A DNA stretch of 64,000 nucleotides, taken from the NCBI GenBank assembly GCA_013398615.1, contig VZSR01001854.1:11175303-11239302 (forward strand), written 5' to 3'. Positions 1-14,145 of this stretch are shown here, piece after piece. Numbering within the stretch: the stretch's first letter is position 1; the number at the start of each line of letters is the position of its first letter. The notes under the pieces were generated by a model. It worked only from the letters and a program-made list of their open reading frames with translations. It did not search any database and was not told where the DNA came from. The DNA comes from Brachypodius melanocephalos (lineage: Eukaryota; Chordata; Aves; Passeriformes; Pycnonotidae). The translations under genes and the position numbers were made by a program.

Positions 1-1780
1 TACAAGGGATATAAATCACCATGCTTTAGATCTTAATAAATTGCCCAGTGATTAGAAGGCAACTTTTGCTAGGGGCAAATTCCTTGGTAATTGCTCATTT
101 TAGCATTTCTTGCCTTTTTGGTTTTTTTTTCTCTGAACATGTGGTATTGGCCATTGCCTCAACAAGAGAAATGAGTTTTGATGGCAAACAGACATTTTCT
201 CTGCAAAGTGTGTTATAGTGAAGAATTTCAGCTTCTTCTCTTAAATAAGAATTACTTAAAAGGGAAATTCCCTTATAGAGACAGTACAATAGGAGCAGAA
301 AACCTGCAGTATGCCATTGTAGTCTGTAATGTTGGGAAAAGAGCTTAAAATAAATAAATTTTAAATTATTCTAGTATTGTTAGCTTTCCCAGACTAGTTC
401 TTAGTTTTTTGTCATAGTTTTATTGCCTTATTTGCTTTGGGCTTTTTTATGGAGGTCATAAAAAAAATTCAAGATAAACATTTTGCTTAGACTATTGTAT
501 TTTTGTGGCACCTACTTCTGGCTGGTCTGCCAGACAAACAGATTTATAAATTGGATAAATGCATGTTGCTTCAGTTGACACACCAGAAAGCCTAGGTTCG
601 AGCTGTTTAGACTCCAGCTCCTTCCTAATAGAGATTAATACAGTTCTCTGAGTTAACATTTAATTTCTGGGCTGCCAAAAAGAAAGTAATTTGAAGCAGC
701 TAAGAGACAGTGGTGGAGCTGAGCTGGGTACAAATTGAATCAAGGCTTTCAGAGCTCCTCTCACTGAGGCAATTCTCCCTGGCTTGCTTCCTAGCAGGAT
801 GCAGGGCAGTGTTACTGGCACAGGCGCTCTACAAAGACATTTTGTGCTGCTTCCCCATCCTGAGGTTTTCCATATGTTTTCTCCTTACTCAGTAATTAAG
901 CAGGGCTCAGGCAGCACCACCTCACTGCCCTTGGGATGAGGAACATGTGCTTGGGTAAGAGGTTTTGTCGTTTAGGTCCGTCTGTACAGACCAGTGGCTA
1001 TTCTGGTACCACACAGCTCTGCTGGGCATCTCTATGGGCTTTCAACAGAAATAGTTCTTTATACTGATTGGATCTTTCCTGTAACAATTCAGGAAAATTG
1101 AATTGCCTTCATTTTTGAAGAAAAGGCAATTGCATTACTTTTCTGTTTCCCCTCACCACAGCACCCCCTGAGATGCAACACTTCACCCTTCTGAGTATCT
1201 GTAACCCTTTTCTCAAGCTCAGTTTGCCACCACAGCAGGATACAGCTGGCTGAAACCAATTTTGGTCATCTCCTCTTCTCTGGGTAGTCATATTGTTGGT
1301 ACAGTAAAACCAGACTCCTGGATGACACTAAAGCTGCTCCTAACCCACATCTGCCCCTTCTCTCCTCGGGAAAGCGTGATCAGTCCTGCCCCAGAGAGAG
1401 AGAGATACTAATAATACAGGCTCCACTGTTTTGGACCAGCTGCTTCCCTAAAATTAAATGCATTGGAGTGCCTGGCGTTTCTTCTGAGGAAGTGTTTATA
1501 AATGTTAGGCAAGGACTTTACACCACCGGTTATCACTTTGCAGGATGTGCTAATAAGGCAATGCTAGATGGAGCACAGACATCACTCATACTGCACAAGC
1601 AAAAGTGGTGGCAACATTCATCTCCTCAGAGGGAAACAAGGGAACAACCTGCTGGGTTTAGATTCAGAGGGCAAAGAAAGTAGAAAAGATGTATTTGCAT
1701 GAAAGCCAAGTCTACATGTTAGCTCTGTACCAAGGACACGATTTTCAGGTTTTCCATAGGATTTTTCACACCTGCCATGT
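1..1780. other. Non-coding single-copy sequence, nothing recognised
   Basis: AT-rich sequence without a recognisable exon, RNA gene or transposon. The reading frames here are at most about 70 codons and none resembles a known protein. A short GA run lies near 1,394. The left edge is arbitrary, so it cannot be said whether this is intergenic or inside an intron of a gene further left. Confidence 0.6.
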
Positions 1781-1916
1781 TTTACGTACACACACACACA
1801 CAAACGCCCACACACCCACACATATTTACTGTTTGGAAAAATTTACTGTTTGGAAAACGTGCAATATTTTACATACACACACACACAAACAGACACATAT
1901 TTACTGTTTGGAAAAA
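1781..1916. repeat. Local tandem duplication built around a CA microsatellite
   Basis: Two imperfect copies of one unit are visible at 1,781-1,841 and 1,868-1,916. Each begins TTTACRTACAC, runs through a CA-rich tract and ends ATATTTACTGTTTGGAAAAA. Between them, at 1,842-1,857, the last 16 bases of the unit (TTTACTGTTTGGAAAA) occur a third time alone. This pattern suggests slippage or unequal duplication rather than transposition. No coding function is implied. Confidence 0.85.
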
Positions 1917-4900
1917 TGGGATAGTCACAATTCTTAAGCAACTTTTTGCAGTTCAGGCCAGTGTGGGACAATACTCCCCTAGCACAGCCCTGGCCAAGGT
2001 CAGCAGCTGGCCCCTGTGTTCTCAGTGGGAAGGGGACACCAAGGGGAATGGCCACGCTCAGCACCTGACCTCCTGGTGCCACCTTATGAATGGACAGGCT
2101 GTGACCACACAATATTTACCTGTGAACACAAATGTTTAGCAAGAGCCTTTGGTTTGTTTTGCGTCATATTTCTGTCTCACCACGGGGCACTTATCATCAT
2201 TCACCTGATTAGTCAGTGTCAAATGGTTCTGCTAACTTTATTCAGCTGGGTTCTTCTCAGGGAAGGACGGCTGTTCCCATCCACTGAGTCCTTGATGGAG
2301 CAGTTAGGGCAGCATGATCCAGCCTATTTTCTGGGCCTCCAGACAGAGAGAAATAAGATGAAAAATCACAGAGCCTTGAGACCAAAGGGACAAGACAATT
2401 ATTGAGGTTAATGATGTCTTGGATTGAATCAACACAATTCTGGCTGATCTTAGAAGGAATTTATGGTACTCAGGGATGAGACTCTGCACCCACATAGACA
2501 ACTGGGCATTCCTCCCACGGCTGTATTATCTGGCCTGCTGTGTGTAGTGCATAACTCTGCTGCTGGTATTCTGTGCAAGTTATCCTGGGACCAAAAGGGC
2601 TTGTGGTGATCATTTTCCTGTCCTGCTCCTCCTCCTCTGGGGTGCTCAGCTTTTGGTGGCGTTGGCAAAGCCCTTGGCACCATGGTGTGCACTCAGGCCT
2701 GTGTGTGCAAGCGTGCATGGCACAGGAGAGAAGGAGTGCATGGAGGGGTTCTGTCCTAAATGCTTCCTGAAAACTCTTCCCTCCTCTGCCACAGCATTTT
2801 ATTGCAGCTGAAGAAAATCTGCTTTTGCACTGTTGGCTAAAAGTTATTAGGAATATTAGCATTGACAGTTACTGGGAAAAGGAGTTTCTTTTCACTTCCT
2901 TTACAACACTGCAAACTAACTTATAGAACATAAAGATACAAAAAACCCTCCACAAATCAAGTAAAGGAGATAATTCAAAATAATTAATGTACTTTTTTTC
3001 CACCCTGTTTTAAAATCAGTTTTTCTTCATGGCAGAGTTCTGCTGGAAAAAATGCTCGCTTCAGCTATTGATTGCAAACAATTACCCAAAAATGCTGTCT
3101 TGTTTGTTTGCTTGCAGACAGAACCTCATTCTTCACCCTAGAGAACAGGTAAAATGGCAAACCACTCACCATGACTATTTGCTCATCCTCATTTAAGGCC
3201 TGTAATTGATACACTAAATGACGTGATATGTTTCTATTCCCTTGGTGCTGTGATTAGATGAGTGGATCTCTTTTAAACAGAAGAATAGTGAAATAACGAC
3301 TAGTGAATAATAAATCTTTGTTTGCATGATAATACTCTGTGGAATATCAGGTGTGGTATAAAAAGTGGCTATCCCCCAAACAATTTGCTCAGACAAAACC
3401 CTTGTTCTGAATTCAAATGCTGTTTCTGCCATATCCAGTCATCTGTAGCCAGAGGCTTTGCAGAGAAAGTGTTTCAAGGAATGATTTAAATGAAAATGGG
3501 CGGCTGCTTGGATCATAAAAGAGGGAAGGAGTTCCAAGAATGAGAAACTGCAGAAAAAGGGCCAAAATCATAAAATGGAAATTTCTGCTTTAAGGAATTG
3601 TTCACTACCTTTCAGACCAAGGGAACCACTTACCCTCCCCTCACTGAGAAGCTTGTCTCCGGCTCTGGGAGAAGGGGAAGCTGGGAGTGTGATGGGAAGA
3701 CGATGGATATAGTGAAGAAGCAGCTCCAACCCCAGCATGTGCTGCTTTGTCATCGCTGAACTCCGGCTGTGCCCGAGGCCCCGTGCTGCTGACAGGACAA
3801 GGAGAGGCTCCAGTGCAAGGCCAAGGGCCTTTCCTTCTTGAGGAGAAGGGCATGGATTCTGCACCAGCTTCTGCAAGGATTTCATGCTGATGTCATCACG
3901 GAGATCAAGGAAGAGCACGGCTTTTAAAACAGCATTGCAGGGTACGTACACGTGCACAAGCTCCGTGCATACAGGTAGCAGGTACAATGGAAGGCCCCTG
4001 GAATGTGGGTGCGTGTGTGTGCACACGCGTGCATAAAGCATCAGACTGACAATTGAAGTTGGTTTCTAAGAGACAGTTTGTTTCCAACACGGTCTGGGGA
4101 GATGGTAAGCCTGACTGCTTGCTGAGGCTGAAGAGTTAAAATTGTCACATGCTGTGCAAAGAATTTTTGTATTGATATATTAATCTTAAATTAATTTTAA
4201 TAGTTTTATTACATTTATTTAGGTATCTGCTTTGTTTACTTCATTGGATTACCCATTATAAGGGCTAGATTTCCCTCAAACATGGCTATATGCACGTTGC
4301 TATAGCTACCCCAGCTCTGGCTATTTTTTCCATAAAGCCAGAGTTCTGAACAGCCTTCCTGTTCTAGCATCTGAAACAGTTCATCTGTAGTTTTTTATTC
4401 ATGTGTATCTTGCATTTAAGACCACAGAAGCTTCTGTTTCATTCACCTCTTGTGAAACAGTAAGGACCTTTATCTGAGGACAATTAAGCTTCACTCAGGT
4501 ACAGGAGAGAACAAAAGAACTTTGAAGAACACTTTTGAAATTAAGAGTTTGCAGTGAGGAAAACTTGGAGAAGGAGAGATAAAAGCCCTCCTCTGCAAGA
4601 ATTAACTAGCTGGAAACTAAAGAGGAAAGGCCAAAAACTAAAATGCATCCTAGACAGGGAGAAAACATGCACAACTTTCTTGTGTGTGCTCTTCTGCTGA
4701 TAGAGGACACCACTGGAACTTGCTTCCTGCCAGGGCCAGGGGAGAAATCTGGCCTGAGGCTCAATTTCTCCATTTCTTAGTCTCACAGGAAAGAGTACTC
4801 TTGAGAACAAATACCATCAATGTAGAGAGGCCCAGGGGCACAGTGCAGTCCACATTAACAAACAACCCTCTGAGATTGGTGTTCAGGTGATACTCAAAGG

Positions 4901-6162
4901 AAGAAAGGAGGGATGCGCAGGCAGGCAGGTGAATTCAGATGTGAGACAGATTTTTTTTTTGTGCAGACAGGACAGAAGAAATTTTATTGCCTTGACAACT
5001 ACCTTATATTCTATCTGACAAAAATTACATCTAAACAATCCTTCTTACATGGATCCTGAAGCTGCTTCACCTAGAAGCAAATCCAATTTATAGCTCAGTG
5101 TTTCTTATGCAATGTTCATACCAACAGGCTAACTGAGAAATAGTGTGGAGTTAGTGGCACGAATGCAGAGCATGGGGTCAGGAGGTGCACCAGAGTTTCC
5201 CTATTTGTTCTTGACAAGCTGTGTAGACATAGCCTAGAATTATCACCATCCTCTACTCCATCGACATCTCTGGTATTTCCTCCAGGCCTTGCAACTGGCA
5301 GCACTGGATTCTTATTTTACCTGGCATCTGTTGTTTCCTTCAGACCAAATGGTAGCCAGTGTGTCTCATACACTTTAATATCATATTAGCAAAGTCCTAA
5401 AATATGTTTGAACACTGGGAATGTGGTTTCCTAAGGTTACACATTGTCAACTATTTTAAAGTGCAATTCAAGGTTTTTGAATGGGGTAAGCAAAGTAGGA
5501 GCGAGAAGCTTCTACCCAAGTAGGCATTTTTAACTTTCATTTTGCATGAAAATCCTTCAAGTTGTTTGAAAAAAATAGGGAAGAAATGGTTGGTTCTGTG
5601 AGATATCCCTACAGTAGTCCTTGCAGTGACTGATTGCCTCACCTCAACCAGCCCCAAATGTTTGGACTGAAGGACTGGCACTTAACCTCAATTTCACATT
5701 TTCATTGAATGCCAAGTCCAAAGGCTTTTATTATTCAACAGTTCATCGAAGCAGAAGGGCGTGACTCTTTGCAGAAACTGATTTCAGACTTGATGAGTAT
5801 CAAGCTACACCCTTATCACATATTGAATTACTTTATGATTTCTAACAGCCCAGGATAGACTGTCCAGGATGTACAGTAAAACCTTGCCATTCATCAGCAA
5901 ATACTATCAATGTGACCTTGTGTTCCTCAAATGAGCTGTAGATGCAGTTCACGTTTCCCTGACCCCAGCTGTCGCCTATCTCGCCTCTCCTGAGACCTTT
6001 CCCAGCTCCCTAAAGGAGAAAAGCACCCTTTCCATGAGTTAGTCAGGGACCTTCACTTCTTTCTTGGTGTAATGTACTCATTTCTCCTTACTTCAGTCTG
6101 CAGGCTATACCTTCGTGCCAGCAGACCACAATGCCCTTTACATGCTGTGGGACCTCCATCTG
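1917..6162. other. Non-coding sequence, no gene seen
   Basis: Mostly single-copy AT-rich sequence. Reading frames of 120-157 codons exist (for example minus strand 3,568-4,041) but are low-complexity in composition and match no protein family I know. The only structural item picked out is the alternating purine-pyrimidine tract near 4.0 kb, listed separately. Confidence 0.55.
3942..4034. other. Two alternating purine-pyrimidine tracts (possible Z-DNA)
   Basis: At 3,942-3,958 and 4,011-4,034 the bases alternate strictly between purine and pyrimidine for 17 and 24 bases. The second tract (GCGTGTGTGTGCACACGCGT followed by GCAT) is largely GT/CA with CpG steps and is partly self-complementary. 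Such tracts are the classic sequence type that can adopt left-handed DNA under supercoiling. Any regulatory role is speculation. Confidence 0.4.
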
Positions 6163-6240
6163 AGATCAAATTCATGCTTTGGGGGTGCATAACTCAACTG
6201 GTGAACTGAGCCCTGATTACACTCTGGGCTCAGATCCTCT
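6163..6240. repeat. Decayed copy of an ancient palindromic sauropsid repeat (tentative)
   Basis: The segment reads GATCAAATTC ... GTGCATAACTCAACTGGTGA ... CCCTGATTACACTCTGGGCT then CAGATCCTC. It resembles, from memory, a palindromic MITE-like repeat frequent in turtles and crocodilians with arms of the form GGCCAGATCCT...GTGTAA...ACTTCAATGGAG...TTTACACC...GGATCTGGCC. Similarity is partial and the family name is not certain. Better copies are at 36,669 and 42,336. Confidence 0.3.
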
Positions 6241-8774
6241 GCATGCCAGTTTTTGCAAGTGAGAATTTCCTCTCTTCCCTGTTCCAGGAATTAGGCCCTG
6301 AGCAGATTGCTGTCTTTCAACTGCTCTCCTCTAAACTTTGGCAAACAACCCTGTTGCTGGGCTGAGAAACAGAGACTGAGAAGTCACCTTGAGATTGTAA
6401 ATGTCTTCAAGGGGATGCTGCTTAATTAGGGCACTGTTTTGATCTCTCCTGCACCTTTTTTTAGCCACCACTCATGATCTAATGTTAATCATTTAGATAA
6501 GGATAGTCTGCAACACAGACTCACTGAGGTTATATGATATGCAGCTAAGTAATACATATTAAAGCACAAACTTTGTGCTAAGAAGCTAATGATCGAGTTA
6601 TCTACATCAAGGACACCTTGACCTGGTAACCTGAACAGAGACAGCTTCCCTTTTACTGTGGGCAGATGGAGAGGGCTGTGCATACATGATGGTGAATAAT
6701 AATAATAAAGCAGTAAATAATATTTGCCCAGAGATTTCGATTTTTCCTTTATCTTCTGCAGCACAATCTTGTCCATCACCCACCGTTGTAGTAGTCAAAT
6801 GCCTTCTGGGTATCAAGATTCGAAGTATATAGGATGTGCAAAAAAAGGCCATGTCCTGAAAAAAATGTAGCAGATACCAACCTCTGTAATCTCTTTTATA
6901 CAGAGGAATCAACATGTCTGAAAATCAAAGATAAGAAGGAAATTGTGCCTTTCCCAACCACTGATGACCTTTTGTCATGAGAGCAATTGTCTTCCCTTCT
7001 TTACCCATGACAATTTCATGTTCACTGCTTTCCCACTTTCATCCTTCACTGGCATAATTTTCTTTGAAACCAGCTGATCTTGCTGTTACTCTCTTTTTTT
7101 AAAAAAGTTTTTTTGAGATTTTTTTAAAGCTTTTAAATTTTTTTTTGTACGCACAGACTTCTAGTACAGAAAAACTTCCCTCTCTTTTATGTTCAGAAGA
7201 GAATCCTTAAGTAAGAAAGGATTAAAAAGCTTGCCCTTCCATTTCTCTGGCTCCATGGATTTTAATCTGTTTATACTCGTGGTGTGTCCAGCACAACGTA
7301 TCTGGTATCTGCTGACTTTGCTCATCTGGGTCCTTGCTTTGTAATCTGTATTTTGAGAACTAGCATTTTGCCATTATCAAGAAACTATGCTAAAGTAGGG
7401 AAATATGACTTATTTTGAACTTCAACAGAATGAGATACTCATCACTAAACCATGTAGGAGTAAATTTGTTTACCTTAAGTTTTAGAAACAAAGAAAGATA
7501 TTCTTCACATTTTCTTGAAGTAGCCCATTCTGCAATTCAATTGACTGCACCAAAATAGCAGAGTAATAACATTAAATTACACTGGGATACACTAAACTCC
7601 CAGCACATTTGTTTAATCAAAAGTAAATGTTGTATCTACAGAAAATCTTTAACAATGTGTTATGATTACAACACGTTTTATAATATGTTATTAAACACAA
7701 TAAAGAAAGCAATATAAAAACATCTGTTTGGAGGAACAATGGTATTTTAATGCAAATAGCTGTCTATATTACCAGACTGCTACGGATAATAAAAACTATA
7801 TTAAATATGACTGAATTATCTAATGTTTTATCTCCTTATTTTCAAGTTTGGCTTGGGCATCTTTCAGTTTTCAACTACTCAGCATGGTATTTAAGTTACC
7901 CAAAGACATATTATATAATTTATTTATATAATTGGTTCCAGCAATATGCTGAGTGTTGTTTGAAGCACAGTGATAAAAACAGCTCTCACTGCAAATTATT
8001 TACAGTCTAGAGAGAGAGGCATGGTCCAATTCCCTCACAGTTTAAATGCTCAGGACACAAACATCTTTTTGAAATGTTAAGGATCACAATAATTTCCAGA
8101 AATTTCCCTCAAGCTGACTTTGCACTTTTTGCTCAAAGTGGTCTCTATTGTGGCTGGCAGTGTTACATGGGGTTACCTTCCACTCCGTCTGGAATCTTCA
8201 GGCACCCTCGGCCTGCTGCTGATGGGCTCCAGATCTGGACAAAAGTGATTTTGGTTGTGATTTGCCTTGTCTCCAGTTGGAGTGCTGGAGTTTGCCAGCC
8301 CAGGAATAAGACAAAGAACTTTCTTTGCTCCTTATACCAGTGAGGAAAATCCTAATAAACCATAAAGGGAAGGGATGGTCCCTGCCTCAGAAAAGGAATC
8401 TTCTGTTAAGCACAGTGAATCATATTAAATGCAGTAACATGATGGTTGTTAATTAAACCATCATATAAAAAGGGGCTGCTTTAGCAATTTACTTGCATCA
8501 GGCATTTCTAAAATATATGCTGTCCCACCCAGATTTTTCATGAGCTGCGATCTGAGGACATGGCTCTGTTCCCAGCTGTGCAGGGGAGATGTCATGCAGA
8601 GAATCAGGGCCAGATGAGACAGAGCTGACTCCTGCAAGGCAGCTTAAACAGGTTACAGCACCTCACACTGCACCACGAGCAAGCCTAACCACGAGAAGAG
8701 CTTTGCACGAAGCAAAGCTTCAGGATTGCTGCTGCTTTATTTTTACATGAACCAGGTATCAGCCAGCACTCACC

Positions 8775-8776
<2 letters not shown>
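6241..8776. other. Non-coding sequence, AT-rich
   Basis: No exon or RNA gene recognised. A short A/T homopolymer-rich patch lies at about 7,091-7,148 and a strongly AT-rich stretch runs from about 7,550 to 8,000. Reading frames are short and unremarkable. Confidence 0.55.
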
Positions 8777-8817
<41 letters not shown>

Positions 8818-8822
8818 CCTCC
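8777..8822. repeat. (CT)18 microsatellite with CCCT tail
   Basis: Eighteen uninterrupted CT units at 8,777-8,812 are followed by a short CCCT/CCCTCC tail. Perfect dinucleotide runs of this length are usually length-polymorphic. The frame read through it is a serine-leucine repeat artefact, not a protein. Confidence 0.97.
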
Positions 8823-11800
8823 AAACCATGTTTAATTTATTGAATCATTTCATTTATCACAACCACAAGGGTGCTTTAAGGCTTGAAATGTATTACGTTA
8901 CTAAGAAAGGCATGCTCAGAGAGGGTGAACTGCCCTGCCATTACTGTCATTACTATGGTCATTAAATAGAAGATGTTAAGAGTTTTAATTGTTCTCCTAA
9001 TCATTGCATCATATCTTGTTTGTGATAGGGCAAAACGTTTTACAGGCTGGTCACAGTTCAGAAAAGTGACAGAAATTAATCACCTCCTGTCTCATTGTGG
9101 TCTGGGGATGCTGGTTCAAAGCAAAAAAAAACCAAATCACCTCTCCATCAACACACTTGGCTGCTGAGCAGTGCAGTTCTGATCCCCCTGGTAGGAGAGG
9201 TGGGCTCGGCACCCCAGCATTCCTAAGAAACGACATACACATAATAGGCATACACAAAAGATAAAAACAGAATCCCAACACATGCCTGTTGTCCTCTGCC
9301 CACCAGGGAGTGGGGGTGCAACAGAAAGAGGAACCAAAGAGAAGCCAGGTTTTCTTGAGGGCATTGCCCTAGAGCTGAAGATGAGACCATATTGTTTTCA
9401 GATGGTAGCTTTCCAGGGGGAGCCAGCATGGGTTTTATCTGGTCAACTGCCTCAAAATGAGTCGCTCTAAATCAGTCTCCTGGAATCCAGGCAATGTAAA
9501 CCTTTCCTGTCCCCAGCACATGCCAGCATTCACAGCTGCTGAGATGTGGGCATAGTCCTGCATCCCAAAAATAAATCATGACCATAGCCGATATACCTAG
9601 CCCTGCGCCCGAGACTGCAACTGTCTTAGAGGCCAGCTGTGGAAAATGCAAGGCTCTTGGATGCTTAGGAAGTGCCGGCCAAAGAAGGGAGGAGAACATG
9701 ATAAAACCCTTTTCATAACTTGTGAGAAGCCAGAGAGACAATAGATGAAAAGCTAAGACAGGGCAAGGTCTGAGGTGGATAGAATGAAGTGGGCTTGGAG
9801 GGCAGAAAGCACTGATACATTGATTTATCTCCAAGCCATTGTCCATGTCTTCTCTGGGTGGCTTTGATGGGACTGTGCTGAAGTACACCACCCAGAGGCT
9901 CTGACCCATGGGATCAGATGGACTGAGAATTTTTGTGTGATATTTTCTTAGTCCTTTTGAGAGCCAAGAGAAGAATGGGAGAGTAGCCCTGCTGAAGCCA
10001 GGCAAAGTGCCAAATAATGTAAAATGCCCACTGGAGGGTCCCATCACCTCTAATATGGTGGACTTTGATTGCTGAGTCACTGGATCTTAGGAAAAACCAG
10101 GAGCAGATGAATAGCAATTTCACATCGACACCACTCAAACTATGAACTGCTTTGTAACTTGAATACTTCAACAACAGGAAAGAGAAATCATGCCCAAAGC
10201 CCAGTATTCAGTCTTTCCTGTCCTTTGATCCCAAGAGATGAGATGATTGCCAGAGTCCTACACCTTGCAGAGGCAGATCCTGGAGCTATTTTTGAGGAAC
10301 ATTTGCATGTAGTGATGATTTTAATCATTAGCTGAAAGAACACTGCAGTCTGCCAAAGTCCCAAATGCATCAGCTAAAAGTGGTAGTAGAAGGATATTAT
10401 TTGCTGCTACTGACTGTGTTTAAATATTTGGTTCTCCAACAGAAAAGAAGTCTCAAAAAAAAAAAAAAAGGGTGATAAAGATATTTTATCCTGCTAGAAT
10501 AGCCTAGACACCTTTTGTGGAAGACAAATGGTTTAATTATAAACTGATGCAGCTCAGAGGACATTCTTCTAGCATTGCTAGCTACTGTGATTTTTGGACC
10601 TGCAGCTTATGGTTATTCTTTCTAATTTTCATTTTGGGTGGAAGACAGCTCTGTTTTGAGAGGAAACAGGAAAGAAATGAGGCCAGGAAATTTAAGCGAA
10701 GACATCACACAGCAACTTCACAGCAACTCTTCCTATCAGTCATGAAATAATTAAGTACTAGCTCCACAACACCGAGCATTCACCTTTCAGAGCTGGGAGA
10801 GTTACACAGACAAGACCACAGGACACTCTATCTCCCTATAAAGCAAAGAAAATGATAGGACAGACTTTAAAATGCTGACACAAGCAGTAACTTGCTGCTC
10901 ATAAAAAAAAGACGTGGTCAAAATGTCTTGGATAGAGAACACTGATGAGGTAATTTTTCAGATTATGAACTGCCTGAAATCCAAAGGCAGTGTCTGATGA
11001 TGTGCCCCTTACACATGTCCTTTTGTCTGACTTCTCCCAGGCCCATTATTTAACCACATATAGTATGTGGTTGTTTCTTTCCCCCCACACCTAGCCTGAA
11101 TAATGAGCAATCAGTAAAAACTTTCTGAGAAGATAACCCAAAACTTCAATTTCAAATGGCATAAACCCGATCAAGCATAATTGAGGACCCTGAGAGAAGA
11201 ATTTACTTTCACTGCATGTATTTGATCCCATAGTCAGTTTAAAACATGACTTTTAAGTGCAGAAGTGAAGTTTAAAATATTTTTAAGTGGGAAGACACAC
11301 ATACTAGTATTTTGTGTACCAAAGGCCTGTGTCACTTAGGATGTGATGCTCAGAGTTTCCTCAAAATCATAAGAAAATTACCTGGAAAAGGAAAATTCTG
11401 GCAGAGCCATCGCCATTTTACCGTGCCCTGATAAAGGGACTGTTTGGTGCTCAGCCACGTTGCCCACACTAGTGTGACTAAATCAGTCTCCACATGCCTA
11501 GTTGGTCTCTTCAGTTCCATTTGGGATAGAACTAGGTGAACTTGCTGCAGTCTGGCTACTCATTAGGTTTTTTGGTGGAATGTTAAGAGCCTTGGACTTG
11601 TCACAACCATCATCATAACAGGAAGATAGGAACCAACTTGGTGAAAGAAAAGCTGACCCTGGAAAAAGGCTGGCCCCTTGCACCCCTGGGTTTGCTTGGA
11701 GGATGCACAGCTTCTCCTGCTGACCTCACAAAGGGGGCTTGTAATGAGGTCCCTCCATGAGGGACTCATTCACCGAAACATCTTAGCACCTGAGGAAAGC

Positions 11801-14142
11801 AAGTCAGGCTGAACAGCTGTGTCTGACATGGAGAAACACGAGGGTCCCATGGCACGAGCATGACATGCTGTCTGGGCTGAAATGCACACAGCAGGAGGGC
11901 GTGCTCTGCGTCTTATGTTCACATGTGACATGGGATTAAATCACCAGAAACTATGATGGCTTTGGTTTTTTGTAGTTCTGACAGATACAGATACAAGGAC
12001 TCAGGACAACAAGGGTCATTGAGTTTCTCTGCATTTGCATGTTGTAGATATCCAGCACCAAAATATCGAAAGATTATTCATTTTCTGTTACACCGTCTGC
12101 AAAATCCTAGAACAAATGCAAAAGCCTTTGGGTTAAAACCTAAAATGAAAGCTCATATTCTGCAGAGGAAGAACAAAGAAGACCCTGATCATGGGGTTGA
12201 ATTTCTAGCACAGATGCTCATTTTGGCTTCATTTCAGGAGGCTTTGAGTGCACCATGCAATTAAGCAAACTCTTACCCAACATATCCCAGCACTAGAGCA
12301 CTACTGACTTGTGTCAGATGCAGATGATGCTCTGACCCTGCAGTGCAGCAGCCTCCTTCACACTGAACAAAACTGCACACAACTTTTTGTTCTCCCTGCT
12401 GTAGTTTTAGGAGAGATAAATTCTGATGTGTGAAAGAGTAAACAACATTATTTCGTTCTTGCTCTAGATCTGGTAGCTACTCTCTGTTTATTTGCTGAGC
12501 AGCTGAAGTCCCATTGGATGGTTTCTGAGACATGAACCATGGTAGCTGGTCACAGCAAACTGGATTGGGGCATGTTGTCCTTTCTTAACTGGGACAATTC
12601 AGGAGAACAGGAGAATACAATATTTCCCTCAGCGATAATCTCCTTCTCATGTAGGGAAAAACTATTCAGTCCTTCAGCATTCATAGTTTACCCAGTCAGG
12701 AAACATATTATTGCCTCGTAAAATGGGGCACCTGTCTCATTTTCCATTAAATATTAACAGCAGCACCATAGAAATGAGCGGTAGTAGTGTTATTATAGTG
12801 ATGTTCTGTGTAAATCTTATAAAAGGGTACCATGGATGTCAACAGACAGAAATAAAGTAGGAAATACATGAAAAATTGGAGACTGATGTGATTTAGACAT
12901 TACAGCATCTTTTTTGCACAGATATCGAGTACTTCTTCAACCTTCAGTGCTGCACCATAGAACCGGTAACACTCAGCGCTCCTGAAGTATCTTTGTTATC
13001 AGTAGATAGCAAAGCTTTTGCTTAGGACTGCAAAGGGCCTTTGCAGAATGCTTGTAGCAAGGAAAGCCAGGTCCAACCACCTGAGGCCGGCTGCATGAGC
13101 TGCAAGACAAGCACTGCAGAAACGGGGCCGGCACCCTGACGCCGCTCCCTGGCACCCTCTCTTATCCACTTAGCGGCACTTGCTACATAAGGGACAGTCT
13201 GCCACGTCTACCAGAGACTTATATCCACACAATCTCCTTAGCCCTGCTGCCTGCCTCCTGACCTTTGTGGGCAGAGTACACCGAACCAGGGCTCTGAGAA
13301 CCTCGCTTAAAAAAGTCACGTACTCCACTCTCGCCTGCTTCAGCCCAGGCAGGAAGCAGCAGTACAGAAATACCACACCAAAGGCTGTTCCTGCTGCCTG
13401 CCAGGCCTGACCTTCCCGTTCCTGTTCCCTGTGGACAAGTCTCCTGAAGCCTCCAGACTGTGCTGGGAGTCTCCAGGCTTTCTCAGGGGCTTTCCAGTTT
13501 GTCTCGAGTTTAGCTGAGCTGGGAAAACTGCAAGAATAGCTTTTGTCCTGCTGCTGCCGTATTCCTGTTTCCCAGCCCTGCTGAAACAAAAGCGGCACAG
13601 GGAACATTTTCAGTGTTGCAGATGAATAAGATTTTCCTGGAACAAATAAAAAGGTCAGATTTGATTCCCATCACAACTCCTGCACATTTCTAGCTTGTGG
13701 GCCCACTCTGAGACTCGGCCACTTTATGCTCAAAAGCCAACCACTGCCTTTCCTCCAGCTTTAGTCCTTTGTACAGCAATTTATTTAAAACACTCAAGCA
13801 AATAAATGGTTTATCCTACTTTTGTGGACCCAAATTGGTAACTAATATGGTAGACATGAAAGACAGAAAATCAATGAAGACTCAGTTTTGATGTTTCTTC
13901 GTGTTTTTCAGAATTCCCAAAAGCAAAGCTTTTCAGATTAAACCATCCTTAATGTGGTATGTTCTCACCAGTGGTATCCAAATGGAGTGGCCTGAAACAC
14001 AGTAAAGACTGAGCTGGGAAACTGAGACTTGAATTGACATTTGTAAGCTCATAAGCCAGGAAAAAATTTACAAATTAGCCCAATAAGTAGCAATAGAATC
14101 TTAGCTATATAGTACCTTCATATATCCCCTGTGTGTTATCTC

Positions 14143-14145
<3 letters not shown>
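8823..14145. other. Non-coding sequence, no gene seen
   Basis: Single-copy sequence with a 15-base A run at 10,455-10,469. The longest reading frame is minus strand 9,472-10,080 (202 codons from a GTG). It shows no domain, signal peptide or compositional sign of a real protein, and I take it as chance. Confidence 0.55.

Noticed and set aside
590..640. tRNA-like word AGGTTCGAGCT
   Set aside because: Only the T-loop-like word is present. No acceptor stem, anticodon arm or A box can be laid out around it.
9472..10080. 202-codon minus-strand frame
   Set aside because: Starts with GTG, has no domain, signal peptide or family resemblance, and no flanking splice or promoter context.
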